A stretch of DNA of 64,000 bases from an uncultured Aquimarina sp. (GTDB lineage Bacteria > Bacteroidota > Bacteroidia > Flavobacteriales > Flavobacteriaceae): the NCBI RefSeq assembly GCF_947500065.1, contig NZ_CANMQT010000003.1:1-64000 (forward strand), in the 5' to 3' direction. Shown in pieces: positions 1 to 8,709 of the stretch. The translations under genes were made by a program, and so were the position numbers. How positions within the stretch are numbered: the first letter of the stretch is position 1; each line of letters begins with the position of its first letter. The notes below the pieces were generated by a model. That model saw only the letters and a program-made list of their open reading frames with translations, did no database searches and had not been told where the DNA came from.

Positions 1-142
1 GCTGATCTGAGTATGAATTAAAGAACTTTTCTATAGCTTTCTTATCATTATTAATCTGATAATAAGCTAAGTCTTTATCTTTCTTAACACAAATGTCTAA
101 AGTTGTACTACTAATATCAATACCAATAATTTTACTTTTCAT
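1..142 (-). CDS. IS110-family transposase, N-terminal part (runs off the left edge)
   Basis: Only the first 47 codons are inside the window. The protein begins MKSKIIGIDISSTTLDICV, the typical start of the RuvC-like DEDD domain of IS110-family transposases; Asp9 in GIDIS would be the first catalytic acidic residue. The family catalyses recombination of an IS guided, in characterised members, by a bridge RNA encoded in the IS end. The reading frame is open to the window edge, so intactness cannot be judged. Upstream (141-360) is an AT-rich structured non-coding stretch, as expected for an IS110-group left end. The identification rests on a short N-terminus but the motif is distinctive. Confidence 0.8.
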   Translation of the reverse strand, partial: MKSKIIGIDISSTTLDICVKKDKDLAYYQINNDKKAIEKFFNSYSDQ

Positions 143-246
143 AAATTAGCTTTTGAATGAAACAGAAAAGAGAAAGAATCATCAATAACTTAACTCCTTA
201 ATAATGGGCTTTAAATCCCTAATTTCTATTTGAGTTTTGATGATAG

Positions 247-315
247 AGGAAGAAAAGTCTAAATCGAAATATGAGTTTATCTCAGAGCGAAAGTCTTAGT
301 TTACTTTTCTTCCTT
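247..315 (-). ncRNA. candidate bridge RNA core of the IS110 element
   Basis: A perfect 12-bp stem is formed by AGGAAGAAAAGT at 247-258 and ACTTTTCTTCCT at 304-315. The 45-nt apical region holds a smaller hairpin (TGAG at 272-275 with CTCA at 281-284) and possible pairing of 259-262 with 296-299, leaving an asymmetric internal loop. A stem with a large two-sided internal loop, upstream of and in the same sense as the transposase, is the architecture known for IS110 bridge RNAs. Strand and function are inferred from this position; no promoter box was found and the guide segments cannot be assigned without the other IS end. Confidence 0.4.
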
Positions 316-360
316 TTCTCTTTCTAAAATTAATCCTTTTTATTTATTTGCTAATCTAAA

Positions 361-423
361 GGAGCGGAGTCGAGAAATAACCATCCTTCGATTTCAGTAC
401 ATTTCGACTCCGCTCAATGTGAC
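361..423. repeat. REP-like extragenic palindrome
   Basis: GAGCGGAGTCGA at 362-373 and TCGACTCCGCTC at 404-415 are perfect 12-bp inverted arms around a 30-nt loop, followed by AATGTGACA. Similar TTCGACTCCGCTC...GTGACA sequences are, from general knowledge, dispersed repeats in many Flavobacteriia genomes. The GC-rich arms stand out from the AT-rich surroundings. The repeat lies between the IS110 end and the small peptide gene and could act as its bidirectional terminator or as the IS target. Confidence 0.6.
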
Positions 424-466
424 AGTATAGTAAATATTGTGCTTTTCAGACTACCTCTTTATTTTT

Positions 467-631
467 TTAAAGCTCCCAAGGATGATAGCATTCACAAAGG
501 TATTCTATCATGCCTGGATCACAAGGAGGAGCAAATGGACATGGTGTAAGAATGCCATTTCCAACAATCTCCTTTTGTTGATTCTTGTTTAATACTTTAG
601 CACTGTTTAGGTTTAAAATGTTTTTTAACAT
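467..631 (-). CDS. small Cys-rich peptide with a double-glycine-type leader (putative bacteriocin-like precursor)
   Basis: A 54-residue gene. The N-terminus MLKNILNLNSAKVLNKNQQ followed by KEIVGNG resembles the leader of Bacteroidota bacteriocin-like precursors (MLKNILNL...L.K.EQK.I.GG), in which a C39-type peptidase/transporter would cut after the glycines. The predicted core, from Ile27 on, is 28 residues, Pro-rich, with four cysteines (31, 37, 46, 48) and a C-terminal Trp-Glu-Leu. A perfect TAnnTTTG box lies on the same strand at 684-691. No transporter or modification enzyme is visible nearby; the IS110 element lies just downstream. Product and activity are inference; the leader resemblance is direct. 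Confidence 0.6.
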   Translation of the reverse strand: MLKNILNLNSAKVLNKNQQKEIVGNGILTPCPFAPPCDPGMIEYLCECYHPWEL

Positions 632-683
632 AATTAAGGTTTTAAGAGTTAAAAATTGTTATGAGATTCTAAATGTATAACAA

Positions 684-691
684 CAAATCTA
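684..691 (-). promoter_or_regulatory. -7 promoter box for the small peptide gene
   Basis: The minus strand reads TAGATTTG, a full match to the Bacteroidota -7 consensus TAnnTTTG, 52 bases before the ATG at 631. No good TTG box is seen at the usual spacing, so only the -7 element is claimed. Confidence 0.4.
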
Positions 692-776
692 TACGTTTAA
701 TTGTGTGAAATTTCCCCGTTTATTATAAAGTTTTATTAAATTTAGTAGATTAATTATGTATCCTATTACCATAGAA

Positions 777-1502
777 TTAGAAATACCCTAGCATTTCCTT
801 AACCGTTTCTTTATATTTTCTACCTACAGGAACCTTGTTTCCTTTTAATTCTATCTCAATCGGAGAAAAAGCATCTATATGATCCACACAGATCAAAAAT
901 GATCGATGAACTCTTAAAAACTTATCCGTTGGGAGTATACTTTCTATGGAAGATATGGGTCTATGTGCAATAATCTCTTTAGAAATTGTCTTCACCTTAA
1001 TATAACTTTTTAGGCTTTCTATGTAAAGAATATCTTGAAGGTATATTTTCTGCATTTTTTTCAAAACCTTAAGATATATATAAGGGTTAGTTTCTTGCAT
1101 AGTACCTTGTTCTTCTATACGAGTTTCGGATATAGGTTTTGATTGCCGATATACTTTGTTGACAGATTTCAAAAACCTAGAAAACTCGATAGGTTTCAAT
1201 AGATAATCTATTGCATCAAGATTGTAAGCATCTATAGCATGATCTTTATATGCGGTAGTAAAAATAACCGTTGGAGCAGGAGATAGATCTTTAAGGAATT
1301 CTATTCCGGTAATCTCAGGCATTTGTATATCCAAAAAAATTAGATCAATATCTTCTTTATGCAATACATTAAACGCTTCATGCGCACTACTACATTTAGC
1401 AATCAAGTCCAGATCATCAATACGTGAAATAAAGTTTTCTATAACATCTCTAGCAAGCGGTTCATCATCCACAACCAGGCATCTTATTTTTTGGTTTTTC
1501 AT
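777..1502 (-). CDS. LytTR-family response regulator
   Basis: A 241-residue protein from the ATG at 1502; a TTG six bases upstream is less likely. Residues 6-115 form a receiver domain with the acidic pair DD in VVDDEPLA, phospho-acceptor Asp58 in IFLDIQMP and Lys103 in LLKPI. Residues 145-241 form a LytTR DNA-binding domain (FLRVHRSFLI, VPVGRKYKE). It should act with the histidine kinase gene 8 bases upstream on the same strand. The pair is divergent from a SusCDE operon, which makes that operon a candidate target; no classical spaced pair of LytTR boxes was found in the divergent region. Confidence 0.9.
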   Translation of the reverse strand: MKNQKIRCLVVDDEPLARDVIENFISRIDDLDLIAKCSSAHEAFNVLHKEDIDLIFLDIQMPEITGIEFLKDLSPAPTVIFTTAYKDHAIDAYNLDAIDYLLKPIEFSRFLKSVNKVYRQSKPISETRIEEQGTMQETNPYIYLKVLKKMQKIYLQDILYIESLKSYIKVKTISKEIIAHRPISSIESILPTDKFLRVHRSFLICVDHIDAFSPIEIELKGNKVPVGRKYKETVKEMLGYF

Positions 1503-1510
1503 ATACAATA

Positions 1511-2554
1511 TTAAATAAGATTTAATTTCAGAATAATTTTATAATGCGAGTCTGTTTCACTTTTTATAATTTCATATTTATCTATGTATAACAATTCCAA
1601 ACGTTTTTTTACATTAACCAAACCTACACCTGTTTTTTCACCAATATCCTTATGAGCATTTAATTTCTTGGTGTTGTATACTGTCATTATTAACACATCT
1701 TTATCAGCTTTCACGCTTATCTCTATAGAGGATATTTTATCATTACTAATCCCATGCTTGAAAGCATTCTCTACAAAAGGCATAAGGATAAATGGAGCTA
1801 TTTGATTATCCTTATTCATACTAGTTGTAAAATGAATAGTGTTACTGCTATTAAGCCTTAGTTTCTCCAGATCAATATAGTTTCTTAAGTATTCTATTTC
1901 TTTTGATAAAGGAACTTTCGGCACATTAGCTTCATATAGCATATATCTCATTAATCCTGATAAACGGATAAGTGCATCTTCTGCAGCATCAGATTTCTTG
2001 ATAATTAATGAATAGAGGTTGTTTAACGTATTGAATAGGAAATGAGGATGTATTTGATTTCGTAGTTGAGTTAATTCTGATTTAAACTGCTCTCTTTCTA
2101 ATGTTAAAGTCCTTTTTTGCTCTTTGTTATAAAATCGTACAAAAACAAAAATTATAGGAATAATGGCAGCACGGTTAATATCAAAAAAATTTCCCATAAT
2201 TTCGGTTATATTATATATTTCAAAATGTGTCCAATCTGGAAATATATAAGGTCTACTAATTCCCCAAATAGGTCTTTGCACTAAAACAGTGACCAATAGT
2301 AACCAAATTGCGTAACTAATACCAAATACAAATAGATTTCTTTTTATATAAAATTTAGGAATTAAAACGTAAAGAGCTACGTAAACCACTAACATTCTTG
2401 CGGGCAATAATAAAGCCTGTACTGTAAGATGAATCTGGTAGTTATTATTAGAACTCGCCCAAATAAATACTAAAGACAAATTAAACCCTAACCAGTATAG
2501 AACGTGTCTACTAATCCTGTATCGTAATTGATTGCTGTAAAAAAAATCTGTCAT
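1511..2554 (-). CDS. LytS-type membrane sensor histidine kinase
   Basis: From ATG at 2554 (MTDFFYSNQ) the protein has 347 residues; a longer frame begins at 2605 but adds an unconvincing N-terminus. Four hydrophobic segments (about 17-33, 43-66, 75-93, 129-142) are followed by a His_kinase domain with phospho-acceptor His169 in NQIHPHFLFNTLNNL and a HATPase domain (ENAFKHGI; GVGLVNVKKRLELLY). It would autophosphorylate at the inner membrane and pass phosphate to the LytTR regulator immediately downstream. The ligand is unknown; no large periplasmic domain is present, so sensing may be within or near the membrane. Confidence 0.88.
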   Translation of the reverse strand: MTDFFYSNQLRYRISRHVLYWLGFNLSLVFIWASSNNNYQIHLTVQALLLPARMLVVYVALYVLIPKFYIKRNLFVFGISYAIWLLLVTVLVQRPIWGISRPYIFPDWTHFEIYNITEIMGNFFDINRAAIIPIIFVFVRFYNKEQKRTLTLEREQFKSELTQLRNQIHPHFLFNTLNNLYSLIIKKSDAAEDALIRLSGLMRYMLYEANVPKVPLSKEIEYLRNYIDLEKLRLNSSNTIHFTTSMNKDNQIAPFILMPFVENAFKHGISNDKISSIEISVKADKDVLIMTVYNTKKLNAHKDIGEKTGVGLVNVKKRLELLYIDKYEIIKSETDSHYKIILKLNLI

Positions 2555-2991
2555 TATTCGTGTTAGTCGCGAAATGTAAGAATAAAATTCCAAACAAATT
2601 AACACTTCGCTATTGATAGTGTCGAACTACTTATTACTGTTTATAAACAACAGTTTGCTGTGTATAAATGTCAATATAGGCTCAAAAAAGAATTATAAAC
2701 TGAAATAACATAAACAACCTGTTTTTTGTTGCTATAATCTGTTGTTTGTTTAATCAATTTTAAGAAGCTATTGATTTTTAATAATATAGGATCTCATTTG
2801 AACAATTAGTACAAAACTAGTATGATTTTATTTAAAAAACGGTTGTTTTCTGATACACAATATATCACCATAACCACGTATCGAATACTTATAGAATTAT
2901 GAGATAAAAACAATCTTCCTCAATCACATATTGATAATGACTTGCCACTTAACTAACTATTTAATTTAAACTATTAGAATCAAATTAATGT
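2555..2991. other. divergent intergenic region between the sensor kinase and susC
   Basis: 437 bases without a convincing gene. It holds a dyad, ACTGTT at 2636-2641 and AACAGT at 2649-2654 with a 7-base spacer, that could be a regulator site, and several AACAAC/GTTGTTT tracts near 2700-2755. No clear TAnnTTTG box was found for either gene. As the only space between the two-component genes and the SusCDE operon it should contain both promoters. Functional assignment is inference. Confidence 0.35.
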
Positions 2992-5925
2992 ATGAAAACA
3001 AAACAAAAACTAGTATTACTTTTAATCACTTTTTTTTCCTTAGGGATTCAAGCACAAAATGAAGTTAGTGGTATTATTACAGAAAAATCGACTGGAAATT
3101 CTATTCCAGGTGTAAATGTTGTTATTAAAGGAACAACCAATGGGGCTGTATCGGATTTTGATGGTAAGTATGTAATTAATGCTACTACCGGAGATGTGTT
3201 AGTATTTTCTTATTTGGGGTTTAAGAATTTTGAAATAATAGTGGATACTACTATTATTAATATTGCACTAGACGAAGATGCAGCAGCATTGGATGAAGTT
3301 GTTATTATTGGATACGGTACAACAACTGTAAAAGATGCTACAGGAGCTATCGAGAAAGTAGACTCTGATGAATTTAATCAAGGAGCTATTTCTTCTCCAG
3401 AACAATTAATCACCGGTAAAACTGCTGGAGTTAATGTAATCCCACCTGGAGGAAGACCAGGACAGGCAGGAACTATCAGTATTAGAGGAGGAAACTCTTC
3501 TTTGTCAGCTAATAATAGTCCATTAGTGGTAATTGATGGAGTACCCATAGATCAAGGAACAACAGGAGGTAATGGAGTATCAGCGCTAAATAGTATAAAC
3601 CCCAATGATATTGAGAGTTTTGTGGTTTTAAAAGATGCTTCTTCAACGGCCATTTACGGATCTAGAGCTTCTGCAGGTGTTATATTAATTACTACTAAAG
3701 GAGGAAAACTAAGCTCCCCTTTTAAAATACAAGTAAATACCACAGGATCCATAGGTATGGTACAACGAACAACCGATGTACTTAATGCAGATCAATATAG
3801 ACAAGTTGCTGCTAATAGTCAAAATGCAGCATTAATTCTACCTTTATTAGGTAATAGTAATACAGATTGGCAGGATGAGATATTACAGGAAGCTATAGGA
3901 ACAGATACTAATATAACCTTCAGCCAAGGTTTTGGAAGTACATCTTACAGATTTTCTGCGGGGTATACTACCCAAGAGGGACTGGTGAAAACCTCTAAAT
4001 TTGAGCGTAGTTCTGCTTCTGTAAGCTTGCTTCAGAAATTGTTTGATAATAGTTTGTCAGTTGATTTAAATATTCGGGGAGCACTTACACAGGATGATTT
4101 TGCCAATGGAGGAGCTTTAGGATCTGCAGCACAATTTGATCCTACGCAATCTGTATTCAGTGGATCAGATGCCTATGGAGGGTATTGGGAGTGGTTACAA
4201 CCTAACGGGAACCCAGAACCATTAGCTCCTAGAAATCCTGTTGGATTATTACAGCAGTTGACTAATACAGCAGAAACAGAAAGAGCTTTAGGTAATATTA
4301 AATTAGACTATAATGCTCCGTTCTTAAAGGGATTAAATGCTAATATAAACCTAGGATTCGATTATAATGAAGTAAGTGGTAACACCAATACACCAGCATC
4401 TTCTGCTTCAGGATTTCTTTCTCAAGGAACTGTAGGTGATTATGGAAGTATAAGAAGAAGTACGCTCGTTGATTTTTTCCTAAACTACAAAAAGGAAATC
4501 GAAAGCATACGCAGTACAATAGAATTAACAGCTGGACATACATTTCAGAAATTTTATAGAAAGAATTATAATAGTAGCACTCCAATGGTAGGAGCACCTA
4601 TTGAAAATAGTTTCGCTACTCAGAATGCTTTGGAATCGTATGTTACTAGATTGCGCTATTCTTATGATAGTAGATACCTCCTAACGCTAAGTTATCGATC
4701 GGATGGTTCTTCTAGATTTAGTGAAGATAATCGCTGGGGTAATTTTTCTGCAGCTGCAATAGCGTGGAATATCACTGAAGAGAATTTTCTTAAAGATTCT
4801 AAAACCATTTCTAATCTAAAGATACGATTGGGATACGGAGAAACTGGACAACAAGAAATTGGTGTAGATTTTGGGTACCTACCTGTATATGTTAATGGTG
4901 CGGATAATCAGCAATACCAGTTAGGAAATACATTTTATAATACAGTACGTCCACAAGGATATGATGAAAATATCAAATGGGAAGAATCCGAAACTTATAA
5001 TATTGGGTTAGACTATGGTTTTTTGGATAATCGAATTTCGGGAAGCGTAGAATATTTTACAAGAGAAACAAGTGATGTTTTAAACTTAATTCCGATACCA
5101 TCAGGAACAAATCTTACTAACCAATTAACAACAAATATTGGCGATTTAGAAAATAGTGGGTTTGAGTTTACTATTAGCTCTGATATTATTAGAAAGAAGA
5201 ATCTAAATTGGAATGTGAGCTTTAATGCATCCTATCTCACTAATGAAATCGTAAAATTGAACATTGTAGATGATCCTTCATTTATAGGTGTTCCAACAGG
5301 TTTTATTTCAGGAGGTATTGGAAATACGGTACAAATACATAGAGTAGGTTCTCCACAACGATCATTTCTATTATATAAACAAGTATATGATACCAACGGA
5401 AGACCTATAGAAGGTGTTTATGAAGATATAAATGGTGATGGAGTCATCGATACAGGAGATCTAAACATAAACGAAAGTCCAGCTGCAGATTATTTATTTG
5501 GTTTTTCTTCTAGTACCAGCTATAAAAATTGGGATTTGAATTTTACAATGAGAGCTAGTATAGGAAACTATGTTTATAACAATGTAGCTTCTTCTACAGG
5601 AAACGAATTTGGTTTACATTCTCTAGGAACTAATAGAAATGTACACGCATCAATATTAGACACAGGTTTTAGAAATAACCAGCTATTATCTGATTATTAC
5701 TTAGAAGATGCATCATTCCTAAAAATGGACAATATAACATTAGGATACAATTTTAAGGATGTTATTCAGGATGATAAAATAGGTTTACGATTACAGTTGA
5801 CTGTACAGAATGTTTTTACCATCACAGGGTATGATGGTATAGATCCGGAAATTCCTGGTGGGATTGATAATAATTTCTTTCCTAGACCAAGAAATATCGT
5901 GTTTGGAGCAAATATGAACTTTTAA
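2992..5925 (+). CDS. SusC-like TonB-dependent outer-membrane receptor
   Basis: 977 residues, normal for the family. Signal peptide 1-22 ends IQAQ; residues 23-100 are a carboxypeptidase-regulatory-like domain (VSGIITEKSTGNSIPGVNV); DEVVIIGYGTTT near 102 is the SusC TonB-box region; the plug covers about 115-230 and a 22-strand barrel follows, ending in NMNF. It imports ligand handed over by the SusD partner, powered by TonB. There is no STN domain, so no direct sigma/anti-sigma signalling is expected, in contrast to the second SusC in this window. Four bases separate it from susD. Confidence 0.95.
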   Translation: MKTKQKLVLLLITFFSLGIQAQNEVSGIITEKSTGNSIPGVNVVIKGTTNGAVSDFDGKYVINATTGDVLVFSYLGFKNFEIIVDTTIINIALDEDAAALDEVVIIGYGTTTVKDATGAIEKVDSDEFNQGAISSPEQLITGKTAGVNVIPPGGRPGQAGTISIRGGNSSLSANNSPLVVIDGVPIDQGTTGGNGVSALNSINPNDIESFVVLKDASSTAIYGSRASAGVILITTKGGKLSSPFKIQVNTTGSIGMVQRTTDVLNADQYRQVAANSQNAALILPLLGNSNTDWQDEILQEAIGTDTNITFSQGFGSTSYRFSAGYTTQEGLVKTSKFERSSASVSLLQKLFDNSLSVDLNIRGALTQDDFANGGALGSAAQFDPTQSVFSGSDAYGGYWEWLQPNGNPEPLAPRNPVGLLQQLTNTAETERALGNIKLDYNAPFLKGLNANINLGFDYNEVSGNTNTPASSASGFLSQGTVGDYGSIRRSTLVDFFLNYKKEIESIRSTIELTAGHTFQKFYRKNYNSSTPMVGAPIENSFATQNALESYVTRLRYSYDSRYLLTLSYRSDGSSRFSEDNRWGNFSAAAIAWNITEENFLKDSKTISNLKIRLGYGETGQQEIGVDFGYLPVYVNGADNQQYQLGNTFYNTVRPQGYDENIKWEESETYNIGLDYGFLDNRISGSVEYFTRETSDVLNLIPIPSGTNLTNQLTTNIGDLENSGFEFTISSDIIRKKNLNWNVSFNASYLTNEIVKLNIVDDPSFIGVPTGFISGGIGNTVQIHRVGSPQRSFLLYKQVYDTNGRPIEGVYEDINGDGVIDTGDLNINESPAADYLFGFSSSTSYKNWDLNFTMRASIGNYVYNNVASSTGNEFGLHSLGTNRNVHASILDTGFRNNQLLSDYYLEDASFLKMDNITLGYNFKDVIQDDKIGLRLQLTVQNVFTITGYDGIDPEIPGGIDNNFFPRPRNIVFGANMNF

Positions 5926-5929
5926 AAAA

Positions 5930-7552
5930 ATGAAAATGAAAACAATTAAAATTTTAAATAAACTCATTAGTGTATCTACAATTTTGATACTATTAATGTT
6001 ACTAGTTTTAGCATCATGTGCTGATGAATTAGATCTAGAACCGTTAAGTGCTCAAACATCCGAAATTACTTTTGATAATCCAGAAGCATACAAACAATTC
6101 TTAGCTAAGATTTATGGAGGGATTTCTCTGACCGGACAGGATACGAGCGGAAACTTTGATGATATTGCAGGAATCAACGGTAATTTTTCTAATTATCTAC
6201 GTTTGCTTTTTACAACTCAGGAACTAGCTACTGATGAATCTATTATCGCTTGGAATGATCAGACAATCCACGATATTCATAACCATGTATGGACATCCTC
6301 TGATGTATTTATTACTGCAATGTATGCTAGAGTTTATTTTCAGGTTGGTTTAGTTAATCAGTTTTTAAGAGAAACAGAACCAGGAGCACTCGACGGTAGA
6401 GGAAATGTAGATGCAGCATTAAGAGAAGAGATTTCTGGATTTAGAGATGAAGCACGTTTTATGAGAGCTTTTAGCTATTGGCATGGAATTGATATGTTTG
6501 GCGATATTCCATTTGTCAATGAGAATGATCCTGTAGGAGCATTTTTTCCAGAGCAAATGTCCAGGTTAGATATGTTCAATTATATAGAATCCGAATTATT
6601 AGATATTGAAACGCGATTACCAAATCCTCGTCAGAACGAATATGGTAGAGCAGATAAAGGATTTGTATGGATGTTATTAGCAAAATTGTATTTAAACGCA
6701 GAAGTGTATACAGGCACAGAGAGATATGCAGATGCTTTAGAGTATACCAATAGAATCATTAACGGAGGTTATAACTTAGTATCTAATTACAACTATCTCT
6801 TTTTAGCGGATAATGATCGTAATGGCGCAGAGGATGAAATCATATATCCAATACTTTTTGATGGAATTGCTAATGGATCTTTTGGAGGTGCAACATATTT
6901 GGTGCACGCTGCTATTGGTGGAGATATGAATCCTGCTGATTTTGGAGTAAATTCTGGTTGGGGAGGCCTTAGAAGTACGAGTGCTTTTGTTGCAAAGTTT
7001 GATGATATTTCAGGGGATACAGATACAAGAGCAATGTTCCATACTAGTGGCCAAACATTAGAAATAGAAAACCCATTTGATTTTACACAAGGATATGCAG
7101 TTACTAAATATCGTAATGTAGATGTGAATGGCGATATCGGTTCTGATGCTTCAGGAAATAACGTAGATGTCAATTTCCCAATGTTTAGATTGGCAGATGC
7201 GTATCTAATGTATGCCGAATTATTTCTTCGAGGAGGAGGAGGAGATGCCAGTACTGCAATTGGATATATTAATGATCTTAGAGAAAGAGCTTATGGAGAT
7301 ACTAGTGGTAATGTAAGCGCAGCTGATTTAAATTTAGATTTTATTTTAGATGAAAGGTCCCGTGAATTATATTGGGAATGTCACCGTAGAACCGATTTAA
7401 TCCGTTTTGGACAATTCTCTGATCAAGGAATATGGCCTTGGAAAGGAAACATAGCTGCAGGAAGAATTACAGAAAAGTTCAGAGACTTATATCCAATGCC
7501 TAGTGCAGAATTGAATGCAAATCCTAACCTTATTCCAACTCCAGGATATTAA
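5930..7552 (+). CDS. SusD/RagB-like surface glycan-binding lipoprotein
   Basis: 540 residues, with a lipoprotein signal ending LVLASC at about residue 30 and an acidic stretch after the lipid Cys. The TPR-type SusD fold is supported by DEARFMRAFSYWHGIDMFGDIPF and a C-terminal RagB/SusD segment (MFRLADAYLMYAELFLRGG; RELYWECHRRTDLIRFGQF; YPMPSAELNANPNL). It caps the SusC barrel and captures the substrate. The start at 5930 or two codons later (5936) cannot be separated. It is in an operon with SusC before and a SusE-like protein after. Confidence 0.93.
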   Translation: MKMKTIKILNKLISVSTILILLMLLVLASCADELDLEPLSAQTSEITFDNPEAYKQFLAKIYGGISLTGQDTSGNFDDIAGINGNFSNYLRLLFTTQELATDESIIAWNDQTIHDIHNHVWTSSDVFITAMYARVYFQVGLVNQFLRETEPGALDGRGNVDAALREEISGFRDEARFMRAFSYWHGIDMFGDIPFVNENDPVGAFFPEQMSRLDMFNYIESELLDIETRLPNPRQNEYGRADKGFVWMLLAKLYLNAEVYTGTERYADALEYTNRIINGGYNLVSNYNYLFLADNDRNGAEDEIIYPILFDGIANGSFGGATYLVHAAIGGDMNPADFGVNSGWGGLRSTSAFVAKFDDISGDTDTRAMFHTSGQTLEIENPFDFTQGYAVTKYRNVDVNGDIGSDASGNNVDVNFPMFRLADAYLMYAELFLRGGGGDASTAIGYINDLRERAYGDTSGNVSAADLNLDFILDERSRELYWECHRRTDLIRFGQFSDQGIWPWKGNIAAGRITEKFRDLYPMPSAELNANPNLIPTPGY

Positions 7553-7570
7553 TTAAATAGTATTAAAATC

Positions 7571-8611
7571 ATGAAAATTTTATATAAAATAGCTATCGTA
7601 CTGATAGCATTCATATGTATCATATCCTGCGAGGATAATGATGATCTTGTAACAATTTCTCCCACAGCTTCTACTGGAATCCCCGTTTTCTCTAATAACA
7701 ACATTATACTAGATAGAAATAATGAAAATGAAGAAGCAGTATCAATTACATTTCAGGAACCGGATTTCGGATATAATTATGGATCTATAGGGTATCAATT
7801 ATTATTTGATTTAGTTGATGGTGATTTCAGTTCAGCAGAGATTAGAGCAGTAAGAAATACTTTTTCAGAAACATTAACCACAACAGAACTCAATCAAATT
7901 CTAATAAATTTAGGAGCTAATCCTGGAGAAGCAACAGAGCTTTTTGTGAAAATTGAAACAGTATTGTCTAGTGATACAAGTTGGTTTTCTGATCAGAGTT
8001 CATTAATAGTTACACCGTATTTATCTGCATTAGATTTATCATCTAGATGGGGATTGGTAGGAAGTGCAACTATAAATGGTTGGGATGGACCAGACATGCC
8101 ATTTTACCAATCTACGGATGATAGTGAACCTGCAGGTACTTTTGTTGCCTATGTTGATCTTGTTGATGGTGCAATTAAGATAAGAGCAGATAATGCCTGG
8201 ACTACAAATTATGGAGATAACGAACCAGACACTACTCTAGAATCAGGAGGTAATGATATTATAGTATCTGCCGGAACCTATAAAATAGTTTTTAATGAAA
8301 ATTCATTAAACTACTCGGTAGAACCCTATTCTTGGGGATTAGTGGGAGATGCTACTATAAATGGTTGGGATGGACCAGATATGCCATTGACATATGATCC
8401 TTTATTTGATAATTGGAAAGCCGAAGTGAACTTATCAGATGGAAATATTAAAGTACGATTTAATAATGATTGGGAGGTAAATTATGGTGATGTCGATAAT
8501 GATGGTGTATTAGAACCAGGTACTTTAAATAATAATATTCCTGTTACCGCTGGAGAGTACTTGATTACATTCAATCCTAAAACATTAGAGTACAGTTTAA
8601 AACAAATTTAA
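7571..8611 (+). CDS. SusE/SusF-like outer-membrane glycan-binding lipoprotein
   Basis: 346 residues. A lipoprotein signal ends IISC near residue 20, followed by EDNDD, an acidic run compatible with surface export. An SusE-type N-terminal domain covers about 35-155. Two tandem units begin WGLVGSATINGWDGPDMP (residue 160) and WGLVGDATINGWDGPDMP (residue 255), each about 95 residues with ...YGDN/DVDNDG..LE.G near the end; these resemble the starch-binding repeats of SusE/SusF. By family this suggests alpha-glucans such as starch or maltooligosaccharides. No GH13 or other glycoside hydrolase lies beside the operon. Confidence 0.8.
   Translation: MKILYKIAIVLIAFICIISCEDNDDLVTISPTASTGIPVFSNNNIILDRNNENEEAVSITFQEPDFGYNYGSIGYQLLFDLVDGDFSSAEIRAVRNTFSETLTTTELNQILINLGANPGEATELFVKIETVLSSDTSWFSDQSSLIVTPYLSALDLSSRWGLVGSATINGWDGPDMPFYQSTDDSEPAGTFVAYVDLVDGAIKIRADNAWTTNYGDNEPDTTLESGGNDIIVSAGTYKIVFNENSLNYSVEPYSWGLVGDATINGWDGPDMPLTYDPLFDNWKAEVNLSDGNIKVRFNNDWEVNYGDVDNDGVLEPGTLNNNIPVTAGEYLITFNPKTLEYSLKQI
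8048..8386 (+). repeat. internal tandem duplication in the SusE-like gene
   Basis: The 54-base stretches 8048-8101 and 8333-8386 are nearly identical and encode the same start of two consecutive binding domains (WGLVG.ATINGWDGPDMP). The similarity is strongest in this section, pointing to domain duplication with local conservation or gene conversion. Confidence 0.75.
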
Positions 8612-8709
8612 TCTTCTAAAGAAAATATGTAAGTTGGGTTTTCATCTTTTAATTGTTTTAGATAAAACCTGTTTGTTTGTGTTGAATTAGTTTTTATATT
8701 ATTTCAACA

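Larger units (their letters stand above)
1..360 (-). mobile_element. IS110-family insertion sequence, left-end portion
   Basis: The transposase start at 142 plus about 220 bases of non-coding, structured DNA upstream look like the left end of an IS110-group element. These elements often lack clear terminal inverted repeats, so the exact end cannot be read; 360 is an estimate set by the start of the REP-like palindrome at 361. Other IS110-family members such as IS621 insert in or beside REP-type palindromes, which fits this position. The other end of the element is outside the window. Confidence 0.5.

Noticed and set aside
4340..4597. open antisense frame inside the first susC gene
   Set aside because: No start context, unlikely composition and complete overlap with a clear SusC gene; a shadow frame.
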